A DNA stretch of 32,113 bases from Sinimarinibacterium flocculans. Lineage in GTDB: Bacteria; Pseudomonadota; Gammaproteobacteria; Nevskiales; Nevskiaceae. The stretch is from assembly GCF_003201205.1 (NCBI RefSeq), contig NZ_QICN01000017.1:1-32113 (forward strand), written 5' to 3'. Made by a program: the position numbers and the translations under genes. Positions 15,700-23,231 of the stretch are shown here, in pieces. The first letter of the stretch is position 1, and each line of letters starts with the position of its first letter. Under the pieces are notes generated by a model. It did no database searches and was not told the origin of the DNA. It saw only the letters and a list, made by a program, of their open reading frames with translations.

Positions 15700-16320
15700 T
15701 CAGGCCATGTCCTTCAGCAAGCCCTCCGAGCGCAACGCGGCTTGCACCGCTGGGCGAGCGGCAATGCGCTGCTGGTACTCCCCGATCACCGGCCAGCGGC
15801 CAAGATCGAAGCCAATGAAAGCGCCCCATCCGTTGACCGTGAACAAGTAGGCGTCGGCGACCGTAAAGCGATCGCCGACGAGATAGGCACTGCCGCGCAA
15901 CTCGTCGGCCAGCCAGAGGTAGCGCCGCTCCAGCGCGGCGGTTGCAGCCTGGCGTTGTTCGGCGGTGCACGCAGGGTTGAACAACGGGCTGTACTGCTTG
16001 TGCAGTTCCGTGGAGATGAAGTTCAGCCAGGCCTGCAGCTGGTAGCGTTCGCGGCTGCCAACCGGCGGCGCCAGTCGCAGTTCCGGATTCTGGTCCGCGA
16101 CGTACTGCAGGATCGCCGGCCCTTCGGTCAGTACCGAGCCGTCGGCAAACTGCAGAGCCGGCACATAGCCCTTGGAATTGATCGAGAGGTAGTCGCCGCC
16201 GGAGGCGGTCCGGCGGTTGGCGAGGTCGACCTTCTCCAGTTCGAACGACAGGCCTGACTCGCGCAGGGCAATGTGCGGCGCCAGCGAGCAGGCGCCGGGA
16301 CTGTAGAACAGCTTCAACAT
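15700..16320 (-). CDS. Beta-class glutathione S-transferase (BphK-like)
   Basis: This 206-residue cytoplasmic GST starts with LFYSPGACSLAPHIALRE, the beta-class hallmark containing the active-site Cys (Cys11). It continues with GYVPALQFADGSVLTEGPAI in the thioredoxin fold and ends with the helical domain holding VGDRFTVADAYLFTV. BphK-type enzymes of this class are often found in biphenyl and PAH operons, where they may dehalogenate or detoxify ring-cleavage products; they are not essential for growth. It lies 23 bases after the dehydrogenase gene and 15 before the FAH-family gene. It differs in class from the zeta GST at 1893-2537, so the two should have different jobs. Confidence 0.86.
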   Translation of the reverse strand: MLKLFYSPGACSLAPHIALRESGLSFELEKVDLANRRTASGGDYLSINSKGYVPALQFADGSVLTEGPAILQYVADQNPELRLAPPVGSRERYQLQAWLNFISTELHKQYSPLFNPACTAEQRQAATAALERRYLWLADELRGSAYLVGDRFTVADAYLFTVNGWGAFIGFDLGRWPVIGEYQQRIAARPAVQAALRSEGLLKDMA

Positions 16321-16343
16321 GGTTTTTTCCCTATGTGATGGGG

Positions 16344-17159
16344 TTACAGGTTCTCGCCGCCGCAGACATTCATGATGCCGCGTACGCCAAACCCGCCGTC
16401 GCTGTTGATAACGACGCCGGTGATGGGCGCCGCGTTGTCGCGCGAGGCCAGCAGGACGTAGGGTCCGCAGGTCTGTGCCGTCGTCGGCGCCATGCGCAAC
16501 GGCGTGATACCGACGATCATCTGGTCGAAGTCGTCGATCTGATTGAGCGCTTGCTGCGCGGTGCCGGTCGCGGCCAGGCCGCTCAGGTTGGTGCGCAGGC
16601 CGCCGGGAGCGACGCCGTTGACGCGCACCTTTGGCGCCAGCTCATGCGCGAGCTGCCTGACCAGGCCTACCAGCGCATGCTTGGACGCGGTGTAGATCGG
16701 GCCGCCGCCGCCGGCGTAGAAGCCGGCATTGGAGATCGTGAAGATGATGCTGCCCCGAGTCTTCAGCAGCTCCGGCAGCGCGGCCCGGGCACCGAGCAGG
16801 CCGCCCTTGACGTTGACCGCGAACAGTTCATCGAAGGCTGCGGAGATCTTCTCCGGCTCCAGCTGCGGCAACGCCTGGAAAAAATCAAAGATACCGGCGT
16901 TGGCGATGAAAGTGTCCAGCCGGCCGAAGCGCGCGGTGGTCCGTTCCACCACGCGGGCATTGTCCGCCCAGGTGGCGACGTCACCCGTCACGACCTCGAC
17001 CTGATCGCCGAACTCGCGCCGCAGTTCGTCGCCGCGCTCGGCACTGCGCTCCAGCACGCCGATCTTCGCGCCCTCCTTGATGAAGCGCTCGACCAGGGCC
17101 CTGCCCAGGCCGGAACCGCCGCCGGTGACGATCGCCACATTGCCTTCAAGCCATCCCAT
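16344..17159 (-). CDS. nahB: cis-Dihydrodiol dehydrogenase (SDR family)
   Basis: This 271-residue short-chain dehydrogenase oxidises the cis-dihydrodiol made by the dioxygenase to a catechol-type diol, reducing NAD+. The Rossmann motif GGGSGLG lies at residues 13-19, NAG at 87-89, and the catalytic Ser143, Tyr156 and Lys160 in the YTASK context. Its opening (LEGNVAIVTGGGSGLGRALV) and size resemble BphB/NahB dehydrogenases. I choose ATG 17159, giving MGWLEG, because GGAG lies at suitable spacing; ATG 17174 is an alternative five codons upstream. It follows the dioxygenase beta-subunit gene directly, as expected for the second step of the upper pathway. Confidence 0.86.
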   Translation of the reverse strand: MGWLEGNVAIVTGGGSGLGRALVERFIKEGAKIGVLERSAERGDELRREFGDQVEVVTGDVATWADNARVVERTTARFGRLDTFIANAGIFDFFQALPQLEPEKISAAFDELFAVNVKGGLLGARAALPELLKTRGSIIFTISNAGFYAGGGGPIYTASKHALVGLVRQLAHELAPKVRVNGVAPGGLRTNLSGLAATGTAQQALNQIDDFDQMIVGITPLRMAPTTAQTCGPYVLLASRDNAAPITGVVINSDGGFGVRGIMNVCGGENL

Positions 17160-17189
17160 GCTTCGCTCCGCCATGTTGTTTCCCGCCCG

Positions 17190-17762
17190 TCAAAGGATCA
17201 TCACCAGGTTGCGGCCTGCCACCGAGCGCTCGTCGAAGTCGATGCGCCGCTGCACCAAGCGCAGCGTGCCGAAGGGGCAGCGCCGCAGGACGTCCTCCCG
17301 GCAGTACACGAACTGGTCGATCTCGTAGGCGCGGCGCGTGCGGACCGCCAGGCAATTGCTGCGCGCCGCGATCTCGCCGGCCTTGCCGGTCTCGAACACC
17401 TCGATGTTTGTCACCAGGCGCCGGTAGCGCTCCGGCGGATCGACGCGCCATTGCATGCCGCTGTGGAACTGTTCGACACGCGCCTTGAGGAAGTCATAGT
17501 CGTCGTCGTACATGAAGACTTCCGCTGGCTGTCCATAGCGCTTTTCCTTGCGGAAGCGCAGTTCCCTGCTCACCACCATGTAGCGGATCGTCGGATCCAC
17601 GATCTGCTCCAGCCAGTCGGACAGACGCTCGGTGTCGAGCAGCCGGGCCTCGCGGTACAACAGCCGCTCGGCCTCGCGCCAGATCGCGTCCGGCGCGTAC
17701 TGTTCCTGCGGCACAGATCCGGCCGGGTCTGGTTTCACCGCTAGCGTTGCATCGTTTGCCAT
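17190..17762 (-). CDS. nahAd: Aromatic ring-hydroxylating dioxygenase beta subunit (NahAd type)
   Basis: This 190-residue beta subunit has the NTF2-like fold and should form an alpha3-beta3 complex with the alpha subunit encoded just upstream. Features are an N-terminal region leading to EAERLLYREARLLDTERLSDW, VDPTIRYMVVSRELR, the central HSGMQWRVDPPERYRRLVTNI and a C-terminal LVQRRIDFDERSV. The length is close to NahAd (194). A GGAGA lies before the ATG, 16 bases after the alpha-subunit stop. It has no cofactor ligands, in keeping with a structural role. Confidence 0.88.
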   Translation of the reverse strand: MANDATLAVKPDPAGSVPQEQYAPDAIWREAERLLYREARLLDTERLSDWLEQIVDPTIRYMVVSRELRFRKEKRYGQPAEVFMYDDDYDFLKARVEQFHSGMQWRVDPPERYRRLVTNIEVFETGKAGEIAARSNCLAVRTRRAYEIDQFVYCREDVLRRCPFGTLRLVQRRIDFDERSVAGRNLVMIL

Positions 17763-17778
17763 GTTGGGTCTCCGGGGT

Positions 17779-19146
17779 TCAGGCCGCTGCCGCGACGGAA
17801 GCCGGCTCGGACCCCGCCTCGATCAGCTGCCGCTTCCACTGCGAGTCGTTGGGATCCATGTCGTGCCAGCTCTTCGCCGACATCACTTCCTGGTAGAAGC
17901 GGAAGTAGCCGCGGTAGGAGGTCTCGCCGATGGCCGACTCGCCGACCACGCCCGGCAGTTCCGGGTCCTCGCGGTCGCCGCCGATGCCCATTTGCGCGTT
18001 CATGAAGCCTTGGCGCGTGACATAGCCACGTGACAGCTGGCTTTCCGATTCCATGTTGTCGTTGTCGTCCGCTTCCCAGTAGCCCGCCACGCCGAAGGTG
18101 CGGTGCATGGAGTTGGCGATGCGCTGCTTGAGCTCCGCGGGCATGTCCTTCTCCACGATCGCCCAGGTGAAGCACTCGGTGCGATCGGGCCCGTGCGGCT
18201 GCCAGACCTTGAACAGGTTGGATCCCCAGAGGTAGGTATTGTTGGGAAATATCGAGCCATTGATGTGCGAACCGTAGTAGCGCGCACGCAGGGCGCCCAC
18301 CGCTTTCTCGATCCCGGGGCGCTTGCGGGCCTGCCAGGCGAGCAGGTCGGCGGCCAGCTTGCCGTCGTGCGCGCCCGGGGCGACGTCGTAGAGGATGCCC
18401 AGGCCATGGCCGTAGCGCGTTGCCACCTGCAGGCCGGCGCCCTCCGGCGGCAGACCCGCGTTGCCGGCCATCGGCGCCAGCATGCCGCCACCAGCCTTCA
18501 GCGCGGCGGCGTGGGTCCAGCCGACGTGATAGGCATCGCCCACGAAGTTCTCGCTCGGCGCCTTCCAGTTGCAATGCACCATCGAGCGCCCGGGCGGTCC
18601 GATCAGCTCGACGCCGCCGCTGGCCTCCATCCAGATATCCAGGTACCAGCGCGCATCCCCCAGGTAATCCTCCAGGCTCGGCGCGGCCGCATCGAAGCAG
18701 CCGTAGACGAAGCCGTGATAGCTCTTGACCTTGGCGACCTCGCGCAGGCCATGCGTGGACTTGTCCAGGCGCCCCTTGTACAGCTCTTTCTCGAACGGCA
18801 CGGACTGCAGCGAACCATCCGATCCGTAGGACCAGCCGTGGTAGTTGCAGACGAAGCCGCGCGAGTTGCCCGCCTCGACCGGGCACAGGCGCGCGCCACG
18901 ATGACGGCAGACGTTGAGGAAGGCCTTGATGCCCCGATCCTTCTGTCGCACGACGATGACCTCGTCCTGTCCCATGCGTGCGGTGACGAAGTCGCCCGGA
19001 TTCGGGATCGCGCTCTCATGCGTCAGGAACAGCCAGCAGCGCGCGAAAATCTGTGCCATCTCCTGCTCGTAGATGTCGCGATCATGGTAGATGCGCGCGC
19101 TCTGCAGGCCGTTCCGCACATCGATCAAGGTATTGATGGAACTCAT
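17779..19146 (-). CDS. nahAc: Naphthalene/PAH dioxygenase alpha subunit (NahAc type)
   Basis: This 455-residue catalytic subunit should add O2 to a fused-ring hydrocarbon to give a cis-dihydrodiol. Rieske ligands are Cys80-x-His82 (CRHRG) and Cys100-x2-His103 (CNYHGW). The mononuclear iron site is Asp204, His207 and His212 in ENFVGDAYHVGWTHA, a stretch I recall as identical in NahAc, with Asp361 as third iron ligand. Phe351 matches the position of Phe352, which sets regioselectivity in naphthalene dioxygenase. I choose ATG 19146, with AGGAGA upstream, over an in-frame extension to 19230. Its ATG overlaps the isomerase stop by 4 bases. Group membership is clear; whether naphthalene, a methylnaphthalene or a three-ring compound is preferred is not. 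Confidence 0.9.
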   Translation of the reverse strand: MSSINTLIDVRNGLQSARIYHDRDIYEQEMAQIFARCWLFLTHESAIPNPGDFVTARMGQDEVIVVRQKDRGIKAFLNVCRHRGARLCPVEAGNSRGFVCNYHGWSYGSDGSLQSVPFEKELYKGRLDKSTHGLREVAKVKSYHGFVYGCFDAAAPSLEDYLGDARWYLDIWMEASGGVELIGPPGRSMVHCNWKAPSENFVGDAYHVGWTHAAALKAGGGMLAPMAGNAGLPPEGAGLQVATRYGHGLGILYDVAPGAHDGKLAADLLAWQARKRPGIEKAVGALRARYYGSHINGSIFPNNTYLWGSNLFKVWQPHGPDRTECFTWAIVEKDMPAELKQRIANSMHRTFGVAGYWEADDNDNMESESQLSRGYVTRQGFMNAQMGIGGDREDPELPGVVGESAIGETSYRGYFRFYQEVMSAKSWHDMDPNDSQWKRQLIEAGSEPASVAAAA

Positions 19147-19766
19147 GGTGCGTTCTCCTGAATCGCAATGTTGAAATCGGGCTGCGCGAGGTACTCCTCG
19201 AGGAAGTCCAGGCGGTCGTTGCCCCACCACATCTGATCGCCGATCCGTATCGTCGGTACCCCGAAAACACCCAGTTCCTGGGCGCGCCGGTTGCCGGCTT
19301 CGTATCGCGCGTCGGCTTCTTCCGAGCGGACGAACCCGAGGAAGTCGCCGGCATCCCAGCCGAGTTCTTCCGCGACCTCCTGCAGAAGCACGGGGTCGCC
19401 CATGTCGCCGCCCTCGCCCCAGCAGCGGCGCCAGGCGACGCCTGCATAGGACTCCTCCTGGGCCCGGTCGATGGCGTAGTACAGACCCTTGTTCATCAGC
19501 CCCGAGTCCAGCGACACCGGGAATTTCAGCGGCACGCCGTAGCGCCGCGCCCAGCGATCCATGTCGGTCATCAGGTAACGCAGCTTCACCGGGATCTTCA
19601 CGTTGGGCGGGCCGCTGTTGCCGGCGGCACGCTTGGCCGCCGGCAGATCGATCGGGCAGTAGGAAATGCCGCGTCCGTAGCGGCGCGCCAGCGACGGCAG
19701 CCGCTGGTGCGCGAGGTAGGCAAAGGGACTCATGAAGTCCAGGAAGAACTGCAGCTCGCCGGACAT
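19143..19766 (-). CDS. nahD: 2-Hydroxychromene-2-carboxylate isomerase (DsbA-like fold)
   Basis: This 207-residue GSH-dependent isomerase should convert 2-hydroxychromene-2-carboxylate to trans-o-hydroxybenzylidenepyruvate, the step after 1,2-dihydroxynaphthalene cleavage. It has the kappa-GST/DsbA-type fold with the family's N-terminal LQFFLDFMSPFAYLAHQRL (candidate active-site Ser13), the FGVPTIRIGDQMWWGNDRLD motif near the C-terminus, and no CxxC pair. ATG 19766 lies 8 bases after the LigB-like gene; the open frame to 19880 overlaps that gene and is not used. The presence of this gene separates a bicyclic pathway from a monocyclic or biphenyl one. Confidence 0.87.
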   Translation of the reverse strand: MSGELQFFLDFMSPFAYLAHQRLPSLARRYGRGISYCPIDLPAAKRAAGNSGPPNVKIPVKLRYLMTDMDRWARRYGVPLKFPVSLDSGLMNKGLYYAIDRAQEESYAGVAWRRCWGEGGDMGDPVLLQEVAEELGWDAGDFLGFVRSEEADARYEAGNRRAQELGVFGVPTIRIGDQMWWGNDRLDFLEEYLAQPDFNIAIQENAP

Positions 19767-19774
19767 GGGCACGC

Positions 19775-20602
19775 TCAGGCCGCCTTCAGTTCGGCGAAGC
19801 CGATGCCGGTGATCCACTGCGGCACCGGCTCGTAGAGCATCAGCTCCGCTCTCACCTTGCCGAGCGCCGCCATCGCGCAAATCCAGTTGCGGATCTCCAG
19901 CGCGCCATTGCCGCCTTCGCGCAGGATCTCCTCGTCGGACAGCGCGATCAGGCCCTCGACGTCGCCACGGCCTGCGAGATCGAGGATGCGGCGGTCGAAG
20001 CTCTCATTGATTCGGCCCATCTCGGCGCTGCCGACCCAGTGGCTGATGCCGCCGGTGCCGAACACCACCACACGCTCGTCGCCGCTCCAGCTGTCGATGG
20101 CGCGGCGGATACTCTGGCCGATCTGCTGCGCGCGACGGCCCTGCACCACCGGCATCACACCGCAGTTGATATACACGGGAATGGTGCGCAGCCCGGCATT
20201 GGACTTGACGCAGTAGTGATGCGGCACGGCCACGCCGTGGTCCACCGTCAGGGCCTTGGCAAAGGACCAGTCGATACCATCGTCATAGCCACTGAACAGG
20301 ATGTGCTTGGCCAGCGGCTCGTTGTTCTCGATCACGCCGGTCTCGAAGCCGAGCCAGTTCTCGGCCGGCCCCTCGACATCGCCGATGCCGATCAGGCAGC
20401 GCGGGATGCAGTGCGGTCCAAACAGTGCGTAGTGATCGTCGCCGATGATGATCGCAGTGTCGGCATCAAGTTCATCGACCCGGCGCGCGATTTTCTCGAA
20501 GGCACCGAGCACGCGGTCGCGCTGCGCCGGTTCCGCCGCATCGGGAATGCTCGGGATCAAGGGGTCATGCGGCATCAGGAAGCCGCCCACTATTTCTGCC
20601 AT
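19775..20602 (-). CDS. Class III extradiol dioxygenase beta subunit (LigB type)
   Basis: This 275-residue catalytic subunit is of the LigB superfamily. Fe(II) ligands are His12 (FLMPHDP), His57 (GDDHYALF) and Glu237 (GALEIRNW), with the acid-base His188 in TGGISHWVG. It should need the small LigA-like subunit encoded 24 bases upstream. A strong AAGGAGA precedes the ATG. LigAB is best known as protocatechuate 4,5-dioxygenase, but the flanking dioxygenase, NahD and NahE genes imply that it opens the diol made in the upper pathway, such as 1,2-dihydroxynaphthalene. Classical nah, nag and phn clusters use an unrelated vicinal-oxygen-chelate enzyme (NahC) for this step, and no such gene is seen here. 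Confidence 0.87.
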   Translation of the reverse strand: MAEIVGGFLMPHDPLIPSIPDAAEPAQRDRVLGAFEKIARRVDELDADTAIIIGDDHYALFGPHCIPRCLIGIGDVEGPAENWLGFETGVIENNEPLAKHILFSGYDDGIDWSFAKALTVDHGVAVPHHYCVKSNAGLRTIPVYINCGVMPVVQGRRAQQIGQSIRRAIDSWSGDERVVVFGTGGISHWVGSAEMGRINESFDRRILDLAGRGDVEGLIALSDEEILREGGNGALEIRNWICAMAALGKVRAELMLYEPVPQWITGIGFAELKAA

Positions 20603-20626
20603 TTCTATCTCCTTCGTAGGTCGGCC

Positions 20627-20887
20627 TCAGGCCGGACGGTTCATGCTCTGCATGTACTCGCCCATCGATCCAGGCCCGCGCACCGCCAGGAAGGCCATCA
20701 TCAGCAGCAGCGTGCTGGTCTCGCGCCGCGCCATGGCGCCGACGTCCAGCTCGGCCAGGATGGCCCGCTCCGCTTCGTCCAGCCGGAACTCCGCTGCGTA
20801 GGTCTGCGGGCTGGCGCGGTAGCGCTCCGTCTCCACCGGGTTGGTGCCGATCTGCCACAAGGCCTTTTCCAGTGCATTGGTACTCAT
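20627..20887 (-). CDS. Class III extradiol dioxygenase small subunit (LigA type)
   Basis: This 86-residue, mainly helical protein is of the LigA family. Visible are the region around residues 1-20 (ALEKALWQIGTNP), a central FRLDEAERAILAELDVGAM and a C-terminal LMMAFLAVRGPGSMGEYM. In LigAB enzymes this subunit caps the active site of the catalytic subunit. It is shorter than LigA of protocatechuate 4,5-dioxygenase, which is about 139 residues, and closer to the small subunits of heterodimeric diol cleavage enzymes such as CarBa. It lies one base after the aldolase gene and 24 bases before the LigB-like gene, so both subunits should be made together. Confidence 0.8.
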   Translation of the reverse strand: MSTNALEKALWQIGTNPVETERYRASPQTYAAEFRLDEAERAILAELDVGAMARRETSTLLLMMAFLAVRGPGSMGEYMQSMNRPA

Positions 20888-20888
20888 G

Positions 20889-21881
20889 TCAGGCTCCCTT
20901 GGTGTCGTATTCGCGGTGCAGCTGTGCCCAACGCCGGCCGGACTCGCGGGCGCCTTCGAGATAGGCCTCCGGCACCAGCGTGTACGGCGGCCGGGCCGGG
21001 CCCGCTCGCATCCAGCCGGCGGCGTCCATGCGCGCCTTCTCCAGGCCGATGTTGTAGAGCGAGAACTCCTTGAACGAGCCTTGCGGGAACAGGGTCTGGT
21101 AGGTGCGGCCGATGGCGCCGGTCAGCGCCTGCGCCTGGGCCCAGTCGCCGGATTTCTTCGCCCGTTCCACTTCGTCGCGCAGCCGCAGCACTGGCGCCGG
21201 GCCGCAGACTGCGCCGCTGGTCCAGAACGCGGTGCAGGCCTCCGGCGCGATACGTGCGGCGGCGTAGTAGTCGGCGTCAATCGGCAGGAAGCGGATGCGC
21301 CCTTTGGTCAGGTTCAGATCCGCCATCAGTGCGCCGATGCCCAGGTACTTCGCCGTGATGACCTGCGGGATCTCCGCGACCTGCGCCCAGAACGGCCGCG
21401 GGAAATCGAACTTGAAGGCCTCCGGGTTGGCGTAAATGCAGATCGCCGTGTCCGGACACGCCTCGGCGACGTCGCGATAGAACTGCACCGCGGTCGGCAC
21501 GTCGGGCGCGCACCACATCGGCGGTCCGAGCATGACGCCGTCAATGCCGATGTCACGCGCCTCGCGAGTCTGGCGGATGGTCTCGCGCGTACCTAGGCTA
21601 CTGGTGCCGCCGAACAAAGGCACGCGGCCGCGCACGGTCTCGACCAGCGTACTCAGGTAGGCGCGCTTCTCCTCCCAGGTCAGCGTCGCGCACTCGCCCA
21701 GGGAGCCCAGGGTCACGATCGCATCGACTCCGGCGGCGATCAGCTTTTCGGCCGCTCTCGCGGTTTCGTCGAGGTCAACGGTGTTCTGGACGCGCCAGTC
21801 GCCGGCGTCCGGGGTCGCGGGTGTGGGCATGATCGCCCAGCACCCACGAACCTCATCGACGGTGAGCAGCTGCCTGCCCAT
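20889..21881 (-). CDS. nahE: trans-o-Hydroxybenzylidenepyruvate hydratase-aldolase
   Basis: This 330-residue enzyme of the class I DapA-like aldolase superfamily should cleave trans-o-hydroxybenzylidenepyruvate to salicylaldehyde and pyruvate. Elements are [17 protein letters not shown] (substrate carboxylate binding), GPPMWCAP, Tyr150 in CIYANPEAF, and the Schiff-base Lys178 in [15 protein letters not shown]. Length and motifs match NahE/PhnE-type hydratase-aldolases rather than dihydrodipicolinate synthase, which is about 290 residues. The ATG shares one base with the DUF1329 stop. Putting this gene right after the envelope module and before the ring-cleavage genes departs from the usual nah order. 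Confidence 0.88.
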   Translation of the reverse strand: MGRQLLTVDEVRGCWAIMPTPATPDAGDWRVQNTVDLDETARAAEKLIAAGVDAIVTLGSLGECATLTWEEKRAYLSTLVETVRGRVPLFGGTSSLGTRETIRQTREARDIGIDGVMLGPPMWCAPDVPTAVQFYRDVAEACPDTAICIYANPEAFKFDFPRPFWAQVAEIPQVITAKYLGIGALMADLNLTKGRIRFLPIDADYYAAARIAPEACTAFWTSGAVCGPAPVLRLRDEVERAKKSGDWAQAQALTGAIGRTYQTLFPQGSFKEFSLYNIGLEKARMDAAGWMRAGPARPPYTLVPEAYLEGARESGRRWAQLHREYDTKGA

Positions 21882-23194
21882 CAGGCACCACCGCTGCGCA
21901 TGAACTGCGGGGTGAACATGCGCACTGGGCTCTTGCTGGCGTCAATCTCGGTGCGGAACTGCCCGGTTGTGCAGCGCTGGTTCTGCACATCGAACATTCC
22001 GAAGCTGTCGTAAATCGCCGCAAACTTGCCCTTGTTACTCGGCAGATGATGCTCGGTGGAGGTATGGCCGATGGTCCAGGACTTCCACAGCTTGTCGGCG
22101 CGGTCGTAGATCAGCGTGCGCGGCGCGACGAAGGTCTGCGAGTCGAGGTACATCACGCGGCGACCCACCGGCGAGGATTTGTCGACCGGCGTCATCTCCA
22201 GTTCGTGCACCTGTCGCAGCTGCCAAGTGACATTGGGGAAGCACTCACCCTGGCCGGTCATTGCAACGAACTTGTAGCCGTCTGGCTGCTCGTACTCATC
22301 CGACAGCTTCTGCTCGTTGTGGCGATACAGCGGCATCAGCAGGGTCTTGGTTCCCTTGAAGTTCCAGTTCATCTCGGCCACGCGGCCGAAGTAGCCCTCG
22401 AAGTCCTGGATCATCAGGTCGGAGCCAAGGAAGGCATCCGTGGTCTGGCTGGTCTCCAGGCGACGCACGCGGCGCTGGAAGCCCAGATACAGGTAGCCGT
22501 CGCTGGCCTTCTGGTCCTGGTCGAAAGCCAGAATCATGAGCTGCGTGTCTTGCACGTCCTGCGGGCTGAAGGCCTTGCCGTAGATGCCACGGAAGTAGTC
22601 GTTGGGATTGGGCGAGACCGCCGGGATCGGCTCCTCGGCGACGCGGTGCTTGAAGTTCAGGAAGTTGAACTGGAATTCGACGGTGCGATCCACCTTTCCG
22701 GTGGCGGCATTGCGGTACTTCCAGTAGAACGGCTTGATCTGGACGTTGTCGCCCGCCGAAAACGTGTGACGGAAATTGAACGCCAGCTTGCGACCGGCGT
22801 CGGCATCGCTGCTCGACGGCAGCTCCGGAAACGGCCGGCCGGCGCTGTAGCCTTCGAGGTTGCCGCCGACGATCTTGACCTTGCCGATGTTCTGTCGCGT
22901 CGCCTCCACGTACTTCGGATGCACCTCGAAGGAATCGGTCGGACCCACTTCGATCGATGGGTGCACACCTTCCTTCAACAGTTCGTAGGTGACCGGGTCC
23001 AGCACCGCCTTGAACTGGTCGGCGTTGTTCTTGTCGATCACGACACCGACGTCAACGCCGGGCACCGTCGGCACGCCGGCCTTGTAGGGGTAGAAGGCCT
23101 GGTTGATCACTTCGTCGGCGCTCTGCGCCAGCGCCGGAGCGGTGAACAGCGTGCCGGCGAACATCGCCAGTACGGATCGGGAGATTCTCTTCAT
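21881..23194 (-). CDS. DUF1329 protein, exported envelope component
   Basis: This 437-residue protein of the DUF1329 family has a Sec signal peptide ([23 protein letters not shown], about 23 residues) and is therefore periplasmic or peripherally attached to the outer membrane. The mature part has many short beta-strand-like segments and family stretches such as [26 protein letters not shown] and [14 protein letters not shown]1329 proteins commonly occur with DUF1302 and RND genes in clusters for hydrophobic compounds such as steroids or terpenes. I know of no settled biochemical role; transfer of hydrophobic substrate between outer membrane and RND pump is a reasonable guess. It shares one base with nahE, tying the envelope module to the catabolic genes. 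Confidence 0.84.
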   Translation of the reverse strand: MKRISRSVLAMFAGTLFTAPALAQSADEVINQAFYPYKAGVPTVPGVDVGVVIDKNNADQFKAVLDPVTYELLKEGVHPSIEVGPTDSFEVHPKYVEATRQNIGKVKIVGGNLEGYSAGRPFPELPSSSDADAGRKLAFNFRHTFSAGDNVQIKPFYWKYRNAATGKVDRTVEFQFNFLNFKHRVAEEPIPAVSPNPNDYFRGIYGKAFSPQDVQDTQLMILAFDQDQKASDGYLYLGFQRRVRRLETSQTTDAFLGSDLMIQDFEGYFGRVAEMNWNFKGTKTLLMPLYRHNEQKLSDEYEQPDGYKFVAMTGQGECFPNVTWQLRQVHELEMTPVDKSSPVGRRVMYLDSQTFVAPRTLIYDRADKLWKSWTIGHTSTEHHLPSNKGKFAAIYDSFGMFDVQNQRCTTGQFRTEIDASKSPVRMFTPQFMRSGGA

Positions 23195-23231
23195 CTTGGA
23201 TTCCTCTCTGGGGTTTCTGAGCAGGGCCGGA

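Noticed and set aside
14791-16257. 488-codon plus-strand ORF
   Set aside because: It lies antisense to the FAH-family and GST genes, has no recognisable domain and reflects the GC-rich third positions of those genes.
16335-17744. 469-codon plus-strand ORF
   Set aside because: Antisense to the dehydrogenase and dioxygenase beta-subunit genes, which have clear motifs; the ORF has none.
19775-20887. Protocatechuate 4,5-dioxygenase for a lignin-type pathway
   Set aside because: The LigAB fold would allow it, but no partner genes of that pathway are present and the pair sits between nahE and nahD, so a bicyclic diol is the better substrate.
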